Origin: Bacillota bacterium
GTDB lineage: Bacteria; Bacillota; Clostridia; Christensenellales; Aristaeellaceae
DNA length: 7,175 nucleotides
Direction: 5' to 3'
Assembly: GCA_023395615.1 (NCBI GenBank)
Contig: JAEWYP010000097.1
Location: 1-7,175 of the forward strand
A program made the translations under genes and the position numbers. A model generated the notes under the pieces. That model made no database searches. It was not told where the DNA came from and was given only the letters and a program-made list of their open reading frames with translations. Position 1 is the first letter of the stretch. Each line of letters opens with the position of its first letter. Shown here piece after piece: positions 7,130 through 7,175 of this stretch.

Positions 7130-7175
7130 TTACTGTATTTCGATGCAGACGGTCAGCTCAGCGATCAGCACAGGC
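7130..7175 (-). CDS. C-terminal end of an upstream gene (partial, unidentified)
   Basis: The minus-strand frame beginning at 7174 encodes PVLIAELTVCIEIQ and then TAA (7132-7130). The other two frames entering the window hit TGA within a few codons. The stop lies 15 bases before the next ATG, and the ribosome binding site AAGGGG of the next gene overlaps it (TAAAGGGG), as is typical inside an operon. The 14 visible residues alternate hydrophobic and polar like a final beta-strand, but are too few to assign a family. The gene starts outside the window. Confidence 0.55.
   Translation of the reverse strand, partial: PVLIAELTVCIEIQ

Overview
The window looks like a chromosomal piece of a moderately GC-rich Bacillota (Clostridia-like) bacterium. 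The reasons are strong purine-rich Shine-Dalgarno sites (AAGGGG or AGGGGGG before each gene), a tRNA-Ser of Firmicutes type with encoded CCA, and tight gene packing. No gene here is specific enough to name a genus.

All genes lie on the minus strand, so transcription runs from high to low coordinates. In that order they are: the last codons of an unidentified gene (7175-7130); a six-helix membrane protein (7114-6299); a tubulin/FtsZ-superfamily protein of 569 aa (6273-4564); a very large protein of about 1213 aa whose C-terminal part is an actin/Hsp70-type ATPase domain behind a ~665-residue N-terminal region of unknown type (4558-917); and a ~220-aa protein with an N-terminal coiled coil (920-258). 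Gaps are 15, 25 and 5 bases, and the last two genes overlap (TTGA). This strongly suggests one translationally coupled operon whose start lies outside the window. After a 167-base gap comes a separate tRNA-Ser(CGA) gene with its own well-formed sigma-70 promoter.

The notable point is the pairing of a tubulin-like and an actin/Hsp70-like nucleotide-binding protein in one operon, with a membrane protein on one side and a small coiled-coil protein on the other. The tubulin-like protein keeps the glycine-rich nucleotide loops (GGSGSK near the start, YGGTGAS at 173-179). The large protein keeps phosphate-1 (DFGTT), phosphate-2 (DIGGGTAD) and adenosine (LAGNG) motifs at Hsp70-like spacing. A reasonable inference is a membrane-linked, NTP-driven assembly. 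The large protein may be a distant relative of SrfB-type 'virulence factor' proteins, but that is a memory-based suggestion, not a demonstrated match. No DNA-processing enzymes, toxins, transposases, CRISPR repeats or phage genes are visible, so the substrate and biological role remain unknown.
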